From assembly GCA_016786665.1 (NCBI GenBank), contig JAEUVZ010000069.1, positions 1-64,000 on the forward strand: 64,000 nt of DNA, written 5' to 3'. This document shows positions 16,191 through 24,578 of this stretch, one piece after another (positions within the stretch are counted from its first letter, which is position 1; each line of letters starts with the position of its first letter). Source of the DNA: Flavipsychrobacter sp. (GTDB lineage Bacteria; Bacteroidota; Bacteroidia; Chitinophagales; Chitinophagaceae). A model generated the notes under the pieces. The model had not been told where the DNA came from. It searched no databases and saw nothing but the letters and a program-made list of their open reading frames with translations. A program made the translations under genes and the position numbers.

Positions 16191-18461
16191 TTACTTTATA
16201 GTGGTCTTAATAACGGCCGAGCCATCGCGGCTGGCTATCTTCACCACGTAATTACCTTTTGCCAGGCGGGAGAGGTCCAGCGTACGCCGGTTAAGCCCTG
16301 CCGCTACTTTCCATACGTCGGCATACATCACGCTGCCCGTTATGCTCACCACTTCTATCGTGGCTTCTTCCGCTTTGCTGGCGGTATAGTCCAGCGTAAA
16401 CAATCCCTCGCCCGGGTTAGGGTACAGAATGCAATCCGGGCCGGTACCCGCATATTGATATACACCCAGTTGCTGTATCAGGGCTTTCACCGCTCCATAC
16501 GCATTTATCTTTCCACGCCCCCAGTTATTGTTCCCCTGCTGTGGCAGGTTGCCGGTATACACATCTTTCAGCGCCGTGTTGAACAGCAGGGTCTTCATAG
16601 CCTGCGGTGTCAGGGTTGGGTCTACCTGCAGCAGCAGTGCCAGTATGCCCGATGCCGCCGGGGCCGAGGCTGACGTACCCATAAACTCAGCATAGTAGTA
16701 TTTATTGTTGCTCATATCAGTATACTCGCTCAGGGTCAGGTCACTGTTAGACCCTGTTGCGGTAAACGAAGTATCGTATGAGGTTACCGAAGTGCCTACC
16801 GTTAGCCCCGGCGCTGTTATATCCGGCTTTATACGTCCATCCACGTATGGCCCCCTGCTGGAAAAAGGCACCAGTCCGTTGTTGGGTACATAGTTGTTGT
16901 ACGACATGTTGTTGCCGTTTATGTCGGTAAAGCTGTTCTTGGAGCAATAAGCGCCCACCAGCAGTACCGACTCTGAAGCGCCCATATCACTCACCGTAGA
17001 TATGGTATTGCCCGTAGTAGCCCAATTATTCCCGTTGTCGGAGAACCAGCTTTGGAATCCTTGCGGAAAGCCATAGTAGTAGTATTCATTCCACATGTCT
17101 ATCGCTCCATCCGTGCCCGACACGCTTACCTGCGCGTCGTCGCCCGTCTTGTTGAAAATATTCACAATGGTGCGCGGCTTGCTGTTAAACTCTGAGGAAC
17201 TGGTAATGAACTGCACAAAGCAGGTGTCCAGCCCGTTGTTCGATAACAGGAAAGTATCATGCACCTGGTCGTCTATGCAGAAATAGCCGGTGGTATTGCC
17301 GGCAATGTTATTGTTATAGAGCGTCACACGCGCGCAGAACGTTTTGCCGGTATCTCCCCACACATCCACCCAGGTACGTTTGTAATGGGTGGGGTTAAAG
17401 CTGAGGAACGTATGGATAGCGGTATCGGTAGTGCTGAATGTTTTGGACAGATGTATCAGGTCCTGCCCGTCGTTGCCGGCACTCAGTACCACCAGCTTCC
17501 CCGCGCCGGTAAGGGCGTCGCAGGCCTGGTTGAACAATGAACTGCCGTCGTGCGGGCCCGACTGCGACCCCCAGCTGATATTTACTACCGCGGGCTTGCC
17601 TACCGACTGTGCATAAGTAAAAATATAGTTGATGCCATCTATAAAGTCAGAAAAACCACTCGACATCCACTGCCCCCCTATCGAGTCGCGTCGAACGCCC
17701 ACAAATACCATCTCTGCATCAAAGGCCATCCCCCGGTATTTGCGGTGAGTATTATCCCCACCATACCCGGAGCCCGCCGCCATCCCCGACACAAATGAGC
17801 CATGGCTCTGCTCCGCATTATCGGTGCCCTGTGCTTTTATGGCGTTGGTATCCGTTATTTCGTGGCCATAGGTATAGCCACTGGGCGGCGTACCATTACT
17901 ATTCAGTTCCCATACGCGGCTGAGCCGGTATGTAGTACCCAGCGTATCGTAAAGTGTAGGATGATTATAATCAAAGCCAAAATCGATAACGCCCACTATT
18001 ACGTCTTTCCCCGTGTAGGGCATCGGCAGGTTATAGCCTCCATGCACAGAGTCTACTCTTGTTTTCGTTCTCGCTGCGTTCAGTTGCGGAAACACGACTG
18101 CTTCATCCAGCTGCACATAGTCTATGCCATTTACCAGCGCCAGTTGGCCTACCCGGTCCACCGGCAGTTGCACGGTCCAGATGCTGCCCGCACGCGTACC
18201 GGTGTGTGCGCCTATATTCCGCAGGCCCGCTTCCGCCAGGGCAGGGTTGCCTACCTTCAGCAGTGCGCTGATGTACACCTCTCCCTGGGCCGATTTGCGA
18301 TACACGTAGCCTTCCGGCAATAACTGCTGCGCGGCAAGGGCCTTGTACTCCGCCAGGTATTTACGCGTGAGGGGCGATAGCCTGGTACTCTTGCTCAATG
18401 GCTGGGCGGCAGCGCTCAGCGAGAGGCAGCCGGCCAGCAATAAGTAAATAAGTCTTTTCAT
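16191..18461 (-). CDS. Secreted subtilisin-like serine protease (S8) with T9SS C-terminal signal
   Basis: A 756-residue precursor starting at ATG 18461 (a TTG lies one codon before). Signal peptide ends near SLSAAAQ. The S8 triad is visible: Asp in VGVIDFGFDYNHP (about 160), His in QSHGSFVSGMAAG (about 220) and Ser in MGTSASAPAASGIL (about 595). An insert of roughly 200 residues lies between the His and Ser regions, as in many Bacteroidota surface subtilases. A type A sorting domain ends the protein (CILYPNPGEGLFTLDY to IKTTIK). Expected to act outside the cell on proteins or peptides. No immunity or partner gene is adjacent. Confidence 0.93.
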   Translation of the reverse strand: MKRLIYLLLAGCLSLSAAAQPLSKSTRLSPLTRKYLAEYKALAAQQLLPEGYVYRKSAQGEVYISALLKVGNPALAEAGLRNIGAHTGTRAGSIWTVQLPVDRVGQLALVNGIDYVQLDEAVVFPQLNAARTKTRVDSVHGGYNLPMPYTGKDVIVGVIDFGFDYNHPTLYDTLGTTYRLSRVWELNSNGTPPSGYTYGHEITDTNAIKAQGTDNAEQSHGSFVSGMAAGSGYGGDNTHRKYRGMAFDAEMVFVGVRRDSIGGQWMSSGFSDFIDGINYIFTYAQSVGKPAVVNISWGSQSGPHDGSSLFNQACDALTGAGKLVVLSAGNDGQDLIHLSKTFSTTDTAIHTFLSFNPTHYKRTWVDVWGDTGKTFCARVTLYNNNIAGNTTGYFCIDDQVHDTFLLSNNGLDTCFVQFITSSSEFNSKPRTIVNIFNKTGDDAQVSVSGTDGAIDMWNEYYYYGFPQGFQSWFSDNGNNWATTGNTISTVSDMGASESVLLVGAYCSKNSFTDINGNNMSYNNYVPNNGLVPFSSRGPYVDGRIKPDITAPGLTVGTSVTSYDTSFTATGSNSDLTLSEYTDMSNNKYYYAEFMGTSASAPAASGILALLLQVDPTLTPQAMKTLLFNTALKDVYTGNLPQQGNNNWGRGKINAYGAVKALIQQLGVYQYAGTGPDCILYPNPGEGLFTLDYTASKAEEATIEVVSITGSVMYADVWKVAAGLNRRTLDLSRLAKGNYVVKIASRDGSAVIKTTIK

Positions 18462-18565
18462 CAATGCATGCGATTGTCTCCAGTAAAATTAACGCATTCA
18501 CGCTATTGTATATGTCACGGGCAGGTTTATTTTAAGGGTTATTTATATACTTTTACACCACACGC

Positions 18566-19543
18566 ATGCAAGCCGAAATACTCAGCCACCGCGATATTGA
18601 TGTGAATGTATGGGACGCCTTTGTGCAGGCTTCCCCGCAGGGCATGATCTATTCCTGCCACCACTACATTTCCGCGCTGGAACCGGAGTGGTATGCAGTG
18701 GTAGTACGCGGCGCCGACATGATACATGCGGCAATGCCCATCATCCTGCGCAAAAAAGGCGGTATTATGTACAGTACACAGCCCATCTTTACCCAGTACT
18801 GGGGAATCATGTTTCGCCCGGCGGAGGCAAATACCGCACGCTCCTTTGAGCAAAAGCGCCAGTGGGTAAAAGCGATCATCAACGCGCTGCCACCCGAGCT
18901 GCGTCTTTTTCACTACAACTTTTCCCCCGCCTTCGACTATCCCCTCCCCTTCTTCTGGAGTGGGTATTCCATATCGCCGCGTTACACCAACCAGGTGGAC
19001 CTGCGGCAAACGACCGAAGAACTCTGGGCTAACATAAGCGAAAAAGCACGTGGCCATATTCGCAAGTCGGAGAAGGACGGCGTAGTAGTCACCTACGGCC
19101 ACGAGGTGGAAGAAGTGGTGCATATCTTCCGCAAAGCGAAGGACGAAAAAATAAAGAACATGACGCCCGCCCACTACTCGGCCATCACTTCCGTGGCGCA
19201 TCATTACGCACAGAAGGGGATGTGCCATACCATGGTGGCGCGCGATGCTGATGGCCTGCCCGTGGCGGGATGCATCTACTTTACCTTTCGCGGCACCACT
19301 ATACATTTCCTGGGCACTACCGACCCCGACTACAAAGGCAGGGGCGCCATGGCGCTGGTAATATGGAAAGCGCTGCTGCAGGCCAGGGAGCACTCGTCCG
19401 TCTTCGACTTTGAAGGCTCCATGATAGAACCCATTGAGCAATTCTTCCTGAGCTTCGGCTCCGTACCCACCCCCTACCTCAGCATCAAAAAAGAAAGCCT
19501 CCCGTTACCGGTAAGGCTTCTTAAACGTATAATGGGTAAGTAG
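18566..19543 (+). CDS. FemAB/GNAT-like acyltransferase (Acetyltransf_6 type)
   Basis: A 325-residue cytosolic protein of the FemAB-related GNAT superfamily. Two GNAT-like halves can be seen: an N-terminal one (VWDAFVQASPQGMIYSCHHY, residues 14-33) and a C-terminal one containing ISEKARGHIRKSEKDGV (about 157-173) and LGTTDPDYKGRGAMALVIWKA, where KGRGA resembles the acyl-CoA binding loop, then FDFEGSMIEPIEQFFLSFG. Relatives add amino acids to peptidoglycan precursors or acylate polysaccharides and lipids; the substrate is not evident here. The gene is between convergent and divergent neighbours and seems monocistronic. Confidence 0.78.
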   Translation: MQAEILSHRDIDVNVWDAFVQASPQGMIYSCHHYISALEPEWYAVVVRGADMIHAAMPIILRKKGGIMYSTQPIFTQYWGIMFRPAEANTARSFEQKRQWVKAIINALPPELRLFHYNFSPAFDYPLPFFWSGYSISPRYTNQVDLRQTTEELWANISEKARGHIRKSEKDGVVVTYGHEVEEVVHIFRKAKDEKIKNMTPAHYSAITSVAHHYAQKGMCHTMVARDADGLPVAGCIYFTFRGTTIHFLGTTDPDYKGRGAMALVIWKALLQAREHSSVFDFEGSMIEPIEQFFLSFGSVPTPYLSIKKESLPLPVRLLKRIMGK

Positions 19544-19547
19544 TCCG

Positions 19548-20414
19548 TTATTTATATTGGCCCAGCTTCGCCTGTTCATCCCGTATCTTCTGCAGGTGTG
19601 GCTGCACTTGCTGCATCAGCGCTTCTTCGCTTATGTCCAGCGCTTTCGGGTCGGCCACCAGTGCCATCCAGGGTTTCTCTCCGTCAAAGGGATAGTTGCC
19701 GAATACTATTACCGGGGTGCCGTTGGCCTTCACGTTATCGGTACCTTCCAGCACCCATTCATCGGCCCAGGCATACATCTTGCGGGCATCTGCCTCCAGC
19801 ATCCGCAGGCACGAGTGTGAAGCGGGATATCCCGGCATGGCATACTGGTGCCACCCCACGCCTAGTTTATTCTCAATATTAAAATTCCATTTCAGCTCCC
19901 ATTCATCGTTAAAGGTGCTCGTGGTTTCTTCTGCCTTCCAGTTACAGAAGTACAGTCCCGTAGGTGTAGGGTCGGCCTTGCGCCCCATATTGGTGGGCCC
20001 GGTGTGTACCAGGTAGCCGTTCTCATAGGCGGCGAATACCTGGGCGGGATATGAGAAGAAAACGATTTTCTTCACCTCGTTCAAGCCACTCACCCGGAAA
20101 GGGAACGGGCTGTACTGCATTACTTCCGTGAATACGGAAGGGACCAATACCGTATCTTTCTTGCGCAGTGCGGCTTCATCGCAGCGATTTACAAATTGCA
20201 ACGCCTCTATTTGCGCACCGGCATATCCTTTCAGGCTGCTGTCCTTTCCGGAAACGAAAGTATAGGTCACCTTCTCCCGGTCCGGCACTTTGCGCTCCGG
20301 TACTGATGTGGAATCACTGTCTTTGCCGGTGGAATCATTGCCTCCCATTCCGCAGGAGGTCAGCAGCAGTGTAGCTGCCAGGGCGGCTGCGCCCGTCCAT
20401 TTCATTGTAAGCAT
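19548..20414 (-). CDS. L,D-transpeptidase (YkuD) lipoprotein
   Basis: A 288-residue lipoprotein: signal with lipobox LLTSC (Cys21, counted from the ATG at 20414; an ATG at 20405 is equally good). The YkuD catalytic domain lies around residues 130-240: HTGPTNMGRKADPTPTG, GVGWHQYAMPGYPASHSCLRM with the catalytic His and Cys in SHSCLRM, and VIVFGNYPFDG. L,D-transpeptidases form 3-3 peptidoglycan cross-links or attach proteins to the wall. It converges with the FemAB-like gene with 4 bases between stops, which is suggestive for shared wall metabolism but not proof. Confidence 0.9.
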   Translation of the reverse strand: MLTMKWTGAAALAATLLLTSCGMGGNDSTGKDSDSTSVPERKVPDREKVTYTFVSGKDSSLKGYAGAQIEALQFVNRCDEAALRKKDTVLVPSVFTEVMQYSPFPFRVSGLNEVKKIVFFSYPAQVFAAYENGYLVHTGPTNMGRKADPTPTGLYFCNWKAEETTSTFNDEWELKWNFNIENKLGVGWHQYAMPGYPASHSCLRMLEADARKMYAWADEWVLEGTDNVKANGTPVIVFGNYPFDGEKPWMALVADPKALDISEEALMQQVQPHLQKIRDEQAKLGQYK

Positions 20415-20566
20415 AATCTTAATTGTTCAGCTATAGCATTGAAAATTCGTGCCAACTCCCGGCGCTCATCTCCCGGTATTACCCGTTCGGCAGCCAAACA
20501 TCCATTTTCGGTTACTATTCGTATATATCATCAAATCCCCTGCATATCTTCACTAAACAGCTAATT

Positions 20567-20920
20567 ATGCATATGAGAAAATCAGCCATCATCTTCGCCG
20601 CCATCACATTCTTCGCGCTGTCGTGCAAAAAAGATACTACCGAGCCGCCGGCTACGTCTACGTTCGACTGCAACACAGTTACCTATTCAGGCACCATCGC
20701 CTCGCTGGCCACCAGCAGGTGCAATGCTTCCGGCTGCCACAATTCAGGCTCCGGCAATGGCGACTTCACTGCTTACGCGGGTTTAAAGGCAAAATTTGAT
20801 AATGGCTCCCTCCGGCAGCGTGTACTTGTAGAAGAGAGCATGCCCCAGGGTGGCTCCCTCACCGACGAGCAATACAAACAATTCGAGTGCTGGATAAATG
20901 CCGGAGCGCCTAATAATTAG
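20567..20920 (+). CDS. Small lipoprotein with cytochrome c-like CX4CH motif
   Basis: A 117-residue lipoprotein. The ATG at 20567 (or 20573) gives MHMRKSAIIFAAITFFALSCKK, a short signal with lipobox at Cys20. The mature part has RCNASGCHNSGSGNGDF, a CX4CH motif where c-type cytochromes usually have CX2CH, followed by conserved-looking DFTAYAGLKAKFDNGS, SMPQGGSLTDEQ and a final CWINAGAPNN. The methionine in SMPQGG could be the distal haem ligand. This matches the small periplasmic cytochrome-like lipoproteins of Bacteroidota. The frame extends upstream to 20423 but that region lacks protein character. Confidence 0.75.
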   Translation: MHMRKSAIIFAAITFFALSCKKDTTEPPATSTFDCNTVTYSGTIASLATSRCNASGCHNSGSGNGDFTAYAGLKAKFDNGSLRQRVLVEESMPQGGSLTDEQYKQFECWINAGAPNN

Positions 20921-20965
20921 TATAGGTGGGGAACGAGCAGGAATCTTTCTACGACATTAGTGAGT

Positions 20966-21014
20966 TGGTATAACTAGTATTATACCACATTACAGGAACA
21001 AAGGGTTCTGTAAT
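20966..21014. repeat. Two consecutive hairpins at the end of the AT-rich island
   Basis: TGGTATAA, six-base loop, TTATACCA (20966-20987), then ATTACAGGAAC, AAAGG, GTTCTGTAAT (20989-21014, one bulged G). They sit directly after the stop codon of the SIR2-like gene. They may act as a terminator (no T run follows) or mark the end of an acquired segment. Confidence 0.5.
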
Positions 21015-22282
21015 TAAGCTAACTCGTATGGAATAATAAATTGGTTAGTATTATCAACCTGTACAATTTCAACTTTGAATTCATTTGAAAACTCAACTAT
21101 TTCCGTCACTTCAGATTTTGTAGTATGTTTTGCCTTGAGAATTTCGAGTTGTTCTCTTTCCTGCAAAATCTGAAATGCATTTCTCATCGTCGAAACAATT
21201 GCAGAGGATTTTACATCTTGAACGTACACCTTTTGTAGATTAACCATTTTATCAAAAATTCTCTTATCAATCTCTCTATTAAATACAGGAAAGGAATATC
21301 CTATTACCACTAACACTTCTGTCTGCTCAGCCAGTTCTTCCGCAAGAGCCAGATTGTTCCGATAGCCAGAATATTTCCCATGGAAATTATCGTCACACTC
21401 CCATGCAAAGTTAAACGCCATACAAGGGTCTGAATTGACATCATGCTTGCCTTTTAGGCTGCAAATATTATAGTTTTCTAAAAAATGTATTAGGCGCATT
21501 TCATTACCATCATCTAAATTTCGATTATCAAAAACTGTACGCTTTAGCCTATAGTTTTGTTGGGATGAATAATCGAAACACGCATCACCGTTTAGCTTCA
21601 CCATTGCAAATTTTTCCTTATTAACTGCAATAAAGTTGACTTCAGCTTTTGAATTTTGATTGGGAAAAATCTGAAAACTCTCTTTTACATGACTAATAAT
21701 TGTTCTCGTCAAAAGGGACTGTATAGTTAGCTCAAACTGCATATCATAATTCCATGACAAAACCGAAATATTTGGATTAAGTGTGAAATCAAAACTGTCA
21801 GTCCTAGGAATATTACTGGCAGAGATAGGATAAGATTTTTTTGTGATGCCTGCAATAAAATTGCTGTACCGTTTGTCTATATAACTCTTCTTGAAACTAT
21901 GCTCGCACTTTACATCGTTTGGAACTAAGAGAATTTGCTCTAAGGAAAAATATATTATTAATATTTTCTTTAATCTTATCAATTCAGTTGAATCGCCTGC
22001 TAGATAGAACTTCTTAGCCAACGTATCAATTGAATAGTAATCGCCTGCTTCTTTTATCAACCATTGAAGCTCATCATTTATGTGTTTCAATTGTACCACA
22101 TACTCTTGCAATAGAATTGATAAATTTCCTGCTTCCTTGCTTTCGCTGATAGCGGTAGATCTTTTAATAAAATCTTTAAAAAAAATCGACATTTCTTTCA
22201 TTCGCTCATGCATATCTGCAACGACTGGTATTGCGTTCGCGCTTGCACCAGCACCAAATAGGTATGTAACTTTCTTACCCAT
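21014..22282 (-). CDS. SIR2-like domain protein, probable anti-phage/conflict protein
   Basis: A 422-residue protein from the ATG at 22282 (a TTG at 22291 is less likely). The N-terminus has a Rossmann-type SIR2-like motif, TYLFGAGASANAIP (GAGAS at 10-14). Further elements are VLSWNYDMQFE (176-183, the position of the family TxNYD motif with Asn178), MVKLNGD (the position where NAD-cleaving SIR2 defence proteins have KLHG; here the His is Asn231), and VVIGYSFPVFNREID (326-340). Such SIR2-like proteins hydrolyse NAD+ in anti-phage systems such as DSR and Thoeris. The coding sequence is clearly AT-rich compared with its neighbours, and it starts 2 bases after a truncated AbiEii reading frame. 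Loss of the His makes activity uncertain. Confidence 0.75.
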   Translation of the reverse strand: MGKKVTYLFGAGASANAIPVVADMHERMKEMSIFFKDFIKRSTAISESKEAGNLSILLQEYVVQLKHINDELQWLIKEAGDYYSIDTLAKKFYLAGDSTELIRLKKILIIYFSLEQILLVPNDVKCEHSFKKSYIDKRYSNFIAGITKKSYPISASNIPRTDSFDFTLNPNISVLSWNYDMQFELTIQSLLTRTIISHVKESFQIFPNQNSKAEVNFIAVNKEKFAMVKLNGDACFDYSSQQNYRLKRTVFDNRNLDDGNEMRLIHFLENYNICSLKGKHDVNSDPCMAFNFAWECDDNFHGKYSGYRNNLALAEELAEQTEVLVVIGYSFPVFNREIDKRIFDKMVNLQKVYVQDVKSSAIVSTMRNAFQILQEREQLEILKAKHTTKSEVTEIVEFSNEFKVEIVQVDNTNQFIIPYELA

Positions 22283-22284
22283 AC

Positions 22285-22464
22285 TTACCAAAGCGATGAA
22301 ATAAAGTAAACCATATTAGAAATTAGAAAAAATAGATGAATATGCCCCTTATATAAAGAAAGTGCAGTGCCGCCGGCCAGGTAGAAGTCCTTTAGCTCCG
22401 GCAGGCTCATAAGACACCTTAGTAGGTCCAATGTCCGGGGTTCGACTGTCCTGTATTGTAGCAT
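22285..22464 (-). pseudogene. Truncated AbiEii/AbiGii-type nucleotidyltransferase toxin gene
   Basis: A 59-codon frame starting inside the 3' end of the DUF6922 gene (46-base overlap). Its first 38 or so residues match the start of AbiEii toxins: TVEPRTLDLLRCLMSLPEL then KDFYLAGGTALSLYKGH, i.e. the GGTALSL helix that precedes the nucleotidyltransferase active site. After GH the expected hydrophilic DxD-bearing sequence is replaced by HLFFLISNMVYFISSLW and a stop, in AT-rich DNA. The toxin is therefore cut off before its catalytic residues, at about 22345, and its stop lies 2 bases before the ATG of the SIR2-like gene. Confidence 0.75.
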
Positions 22465-22724
22465 TTATAATCAGTAAGGTTATTGTCCAGTATTGCACAG
22501 GCAAGGTAAATGGTATGCAGCGATAGCCACTTCGCATTCGTAAGAACTTCGGCAATTTTCTCGTCACCGTAGTATCTTCGGCAAGCGCGGATATCGGGCA
22601 CATCACCTCTCTCAAATACCCGTTCAATAACAAAAGATGCCCTTTTCTGATAATCCAGGTTATCAAAATCCACATCCCAGAAGATGCGTTTACTAAACTG
22701 TGGCCTTTGCTCGCCGGAGTGCAT
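22419..22724 (-). CDS. DUF6922-type antitoxin-like protein
   Basis: A 101-residue protein with FSKRIFWDVDFDNLDYQKRASFVIERV (seen as SKRIFWDVDFDNLDYQK and FVIERVFERGD) and YYGDEKIAEVLTNAKWLS, the pattern of the small DUF6922 proteins that precede AbiEii-type toxin genes in Bacteroidota and are taken to be their antitoxins. It overlaps the truncated toxin frame in the arrangement usual for such pairs. With the toxin broken it is an orphan, or may now control the adjacent SIR2-like gene. GC content is like the chromosome, unlike the SIR2-like gene. Confidence 0.75.
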   Translation of the reverse strand: MHSGEQRPQFSKRIFWDVDFDNLDYQKRASFVIERVFERGDVPDIRACRRYYGDEKIAEVLTNAKWLSLHTIYLACAILDNNLTDYKCYNTGQSNPGHWTY

Positions 22725-22824
22725 GTTTAAAAGTACATGCTTTTATCATAATAGAAAAACGGGCTTTAGGCTCACTCAAGCTCCGGCAAAAGCATGTGTC
22801 ATCCCACACTTCACACAGAAGTCC

Positions 22825-22832
22825 TAAATTTG
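22825..22832 (+). promoter_or_regulatory. Putative -7 element before the RluA-type gene
   Basis: TAAATTTG fits TAnnTTTG, 28 bases upstream of the TTG start codon at 22860. There is no TTG at -33, so the site is only half supported. Confidence 0.45.
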
Positions 22833-22859
22833 CACTTCAACCTAATATAATAGCGTTTC

Positions 22860-24548
22860 TTGGGCAGCAATGATAATAGCAGGGTAATATACTTCCCCGA
22901 CGATGTACTGGAGAATACCCCCCTGCCGGAACGGTTTACATTCCCTTTTTACTACGAGCCGCACCCGCTCACCAAAGTTGCCGCCGAAGCGCTTCAGCAA
23001 TACCTGGAGGCGCAAACCCACCTGGACCATAATTTCGGACTCACCGCAGATGCGGGGGAGATGCCCATTGGCAAGATGTTCGGCGTACTCCTGGTACAGG
23101 ATGGTAACGGGCGCATAGGCTACCTTTCCGCTTTTTCCGGTAAGCTTGCGGGCACCAACGACCATTCCCGGTTTGTGCCCCCGGTCTTCGATATGCTCAC
23201 CGAGAATAGCTTCTTCCTTAAAGAGCAGGAAGTAATCAGTTCTGTGAATACCCGTCTGGAAGAAATACTATCCAGCGATGGATATCAGCAACTAAAGAGT
23301 GATTTTGTACAATTCTCTGCGCAGTCGGCCGAGGAACTGGCGGCCTTTAAGCTGGAACTGAAAGAAAACAAAGAGGCCCGCAGGCTACGCCGCGAAGAAA
23401 ACCAGCACAACCCCGACGCGGCATCGGCAGCCACAATAGAAGCCGAACTTTCCAAAGCCAGCCACTACGACCGCCATCGCCTCCGGCTGCTGAAAGAGGA
23501 ATGGAAAGCGCGCCTGGAGGAAACACAAACAAAGCTCTCTCAGCTGGAGGCACAAATAGAGGCACTGCGCAACGAGCGCCGGGACCGCTCGGCAGCATTG
23601 CAAAACCAGCTCTTTGAGCAATACACCTTCCTGAACAAAGACGGGGAAAGCAAAAGCCTCTACGATATTTTTAAGGACACGGCATTCGGTAAGCCTCCCT
23701 CCGCGGCCGGGGAATGCGCCACGCCCAAGCTGTTGCAGTTCGCTTTTGCCCACGGGTTTAAACCTTTGGCCATGGCGGAGTTCTGGTGGGGCGCTTCTCC
23801 AAAGTCAGAGATACGGAAGCACAAGCAGTTCTACCCGGCCTGCACCGGCAAGTGCAAACCCATACTGGCGCATATGCTGGAAGGGATACCACTGGATGAA
23901 AATCCCTTCCTCGCACCGGCAAGGGAAGATGTGCAGCTAACCATTGTGTACGAAGACAACCATCTCCTGCTCGTCAATAAGCCTTCCGGGCTTCGCTCTG
24001 TTCCCGGTGTGAATATTGACGATTCAGTTTTCACGCGGCTCAAAAACCATTTCGGTATCCCTGCGCCCTACGTGGCGCACCGCCTGGATATGGCTACATC
24101 CGGCCTGCTGCTGGTGGCCAAATCGTCCGATGTATATAAGCTCCTCCAGCGCCAGTTCCTGAAGCGCACCATCAGCAAGCGGTATACGGCGCTGCTCGCT
24201 GGCCGCCTGGCGGAAACATCAGGAGAAATATCGCTACCCCTCGCCGCCGATTATTTTAACCGGCCCGTGCAGATAGTATGTTTTGATACCGGCAAGGAAA
24301 GCATCACGCGCTGGGAGGCGGTAGAAAGCACTGGCGATACTACCCGCGTTCATTTCTGGCCGCTCACGGGGCGCACACACCAGCTACGGGTACACGCAGC
24401 GCACCGCCTGGGGCTGAATGCACCCATTGTAGGCGACGACATATACGGCACCGCAGCCAACCGCCTGCACCTGCACGCTGCGGAAATAACCTTTACACAT
24501 CCGGTCACTAAAGAGCGCCTGACCTTTGAGGTGGCAGATGAGTTCTGA
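22860..24548 (+). CDS. RluA-family RNA pseudouridine synthase, long form
   Basis: A 562-residue protein. The last 210 residues form the RluA catalytic domain: VYEDNHLLLVNKPSGL (about 362-377), APYVAHRLDMATSGLLLVAKS with the catalytic Asp in HRLD (about 402), KRYTALLAGRL and LTGRTHQLRVHAAH. The first 350 residues are the long N-terminal extension found in large tRNA/23S rRNA synthases, including a charged coiled coil at about 160-240 (EENQHNPDA to EALRNERRDR). The only possible start before residue 69 is the TTG at 22860, since an in-frame stop lies just upstream. It isomerises uridine to pseudouridine in RNA; the target positions are not readable. Confidence 0.88.
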   Translation: MGSNDNSRVIYFPDDVLENTPLPERFTFPFYYEPHPLTKVAAEALQQYLEAQTHLDHNFGLTADAGEMPIGKMFGVLLVQDGNGRIGYLSAFSGKLAGTNDHSRFVPPVFDMLTENSFFLKEQEVISSVNTRLEEILSSDGYQQLKSDFVQFSAQSAEELAAFKLELKENKEARRLRREENQHNPDAASAATIEAELSKASHYDRHRLRLLKEEWKARLEETQTKLSQLEAQIEALRNERRDRSAALQNQLFEQYTFLNKDGESKSLYDIFKDTAFGKPPSAAGECATPKLLQFAFAHGFKPLAMAEFWWGASPKSEIRKHKQFYPACTGKCKPILAHMLEGIPLDENPFLAPAREDVQLTIVYEDNHLLLVNKPSGLRSVPGVNIDDSVFTRLKNHFGIPAPYVAHRLDMATSGLLLVAKSSDVYKLLQRQFLKRTISKRYTALLAGRLAETSGEISLPLAADYFNRPVQIVCFDTGKESITRWEAVESTGDTTRVHFWPLTGRTHQLRVHAAHRLGLNAPIVGDDIYGTAANRLHLHAAEITFTHPVTKERLTFEVADEF

Positions 24549-24578
24549 TGGCGCTATCGTGAATGCAGGCGATTGTCC

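Noticed and set aside
18539-19441. 300-residue minus-strand frame
   Set aside because: Antisense to the FemAB/GNAT-like gene, which has clear family motifs.
22349-22675. 108-residue minus-strand frame
   Set aside because: Overlaps both DUF6922 and the truncated AbiEii frame in a third frame and matches nothing.
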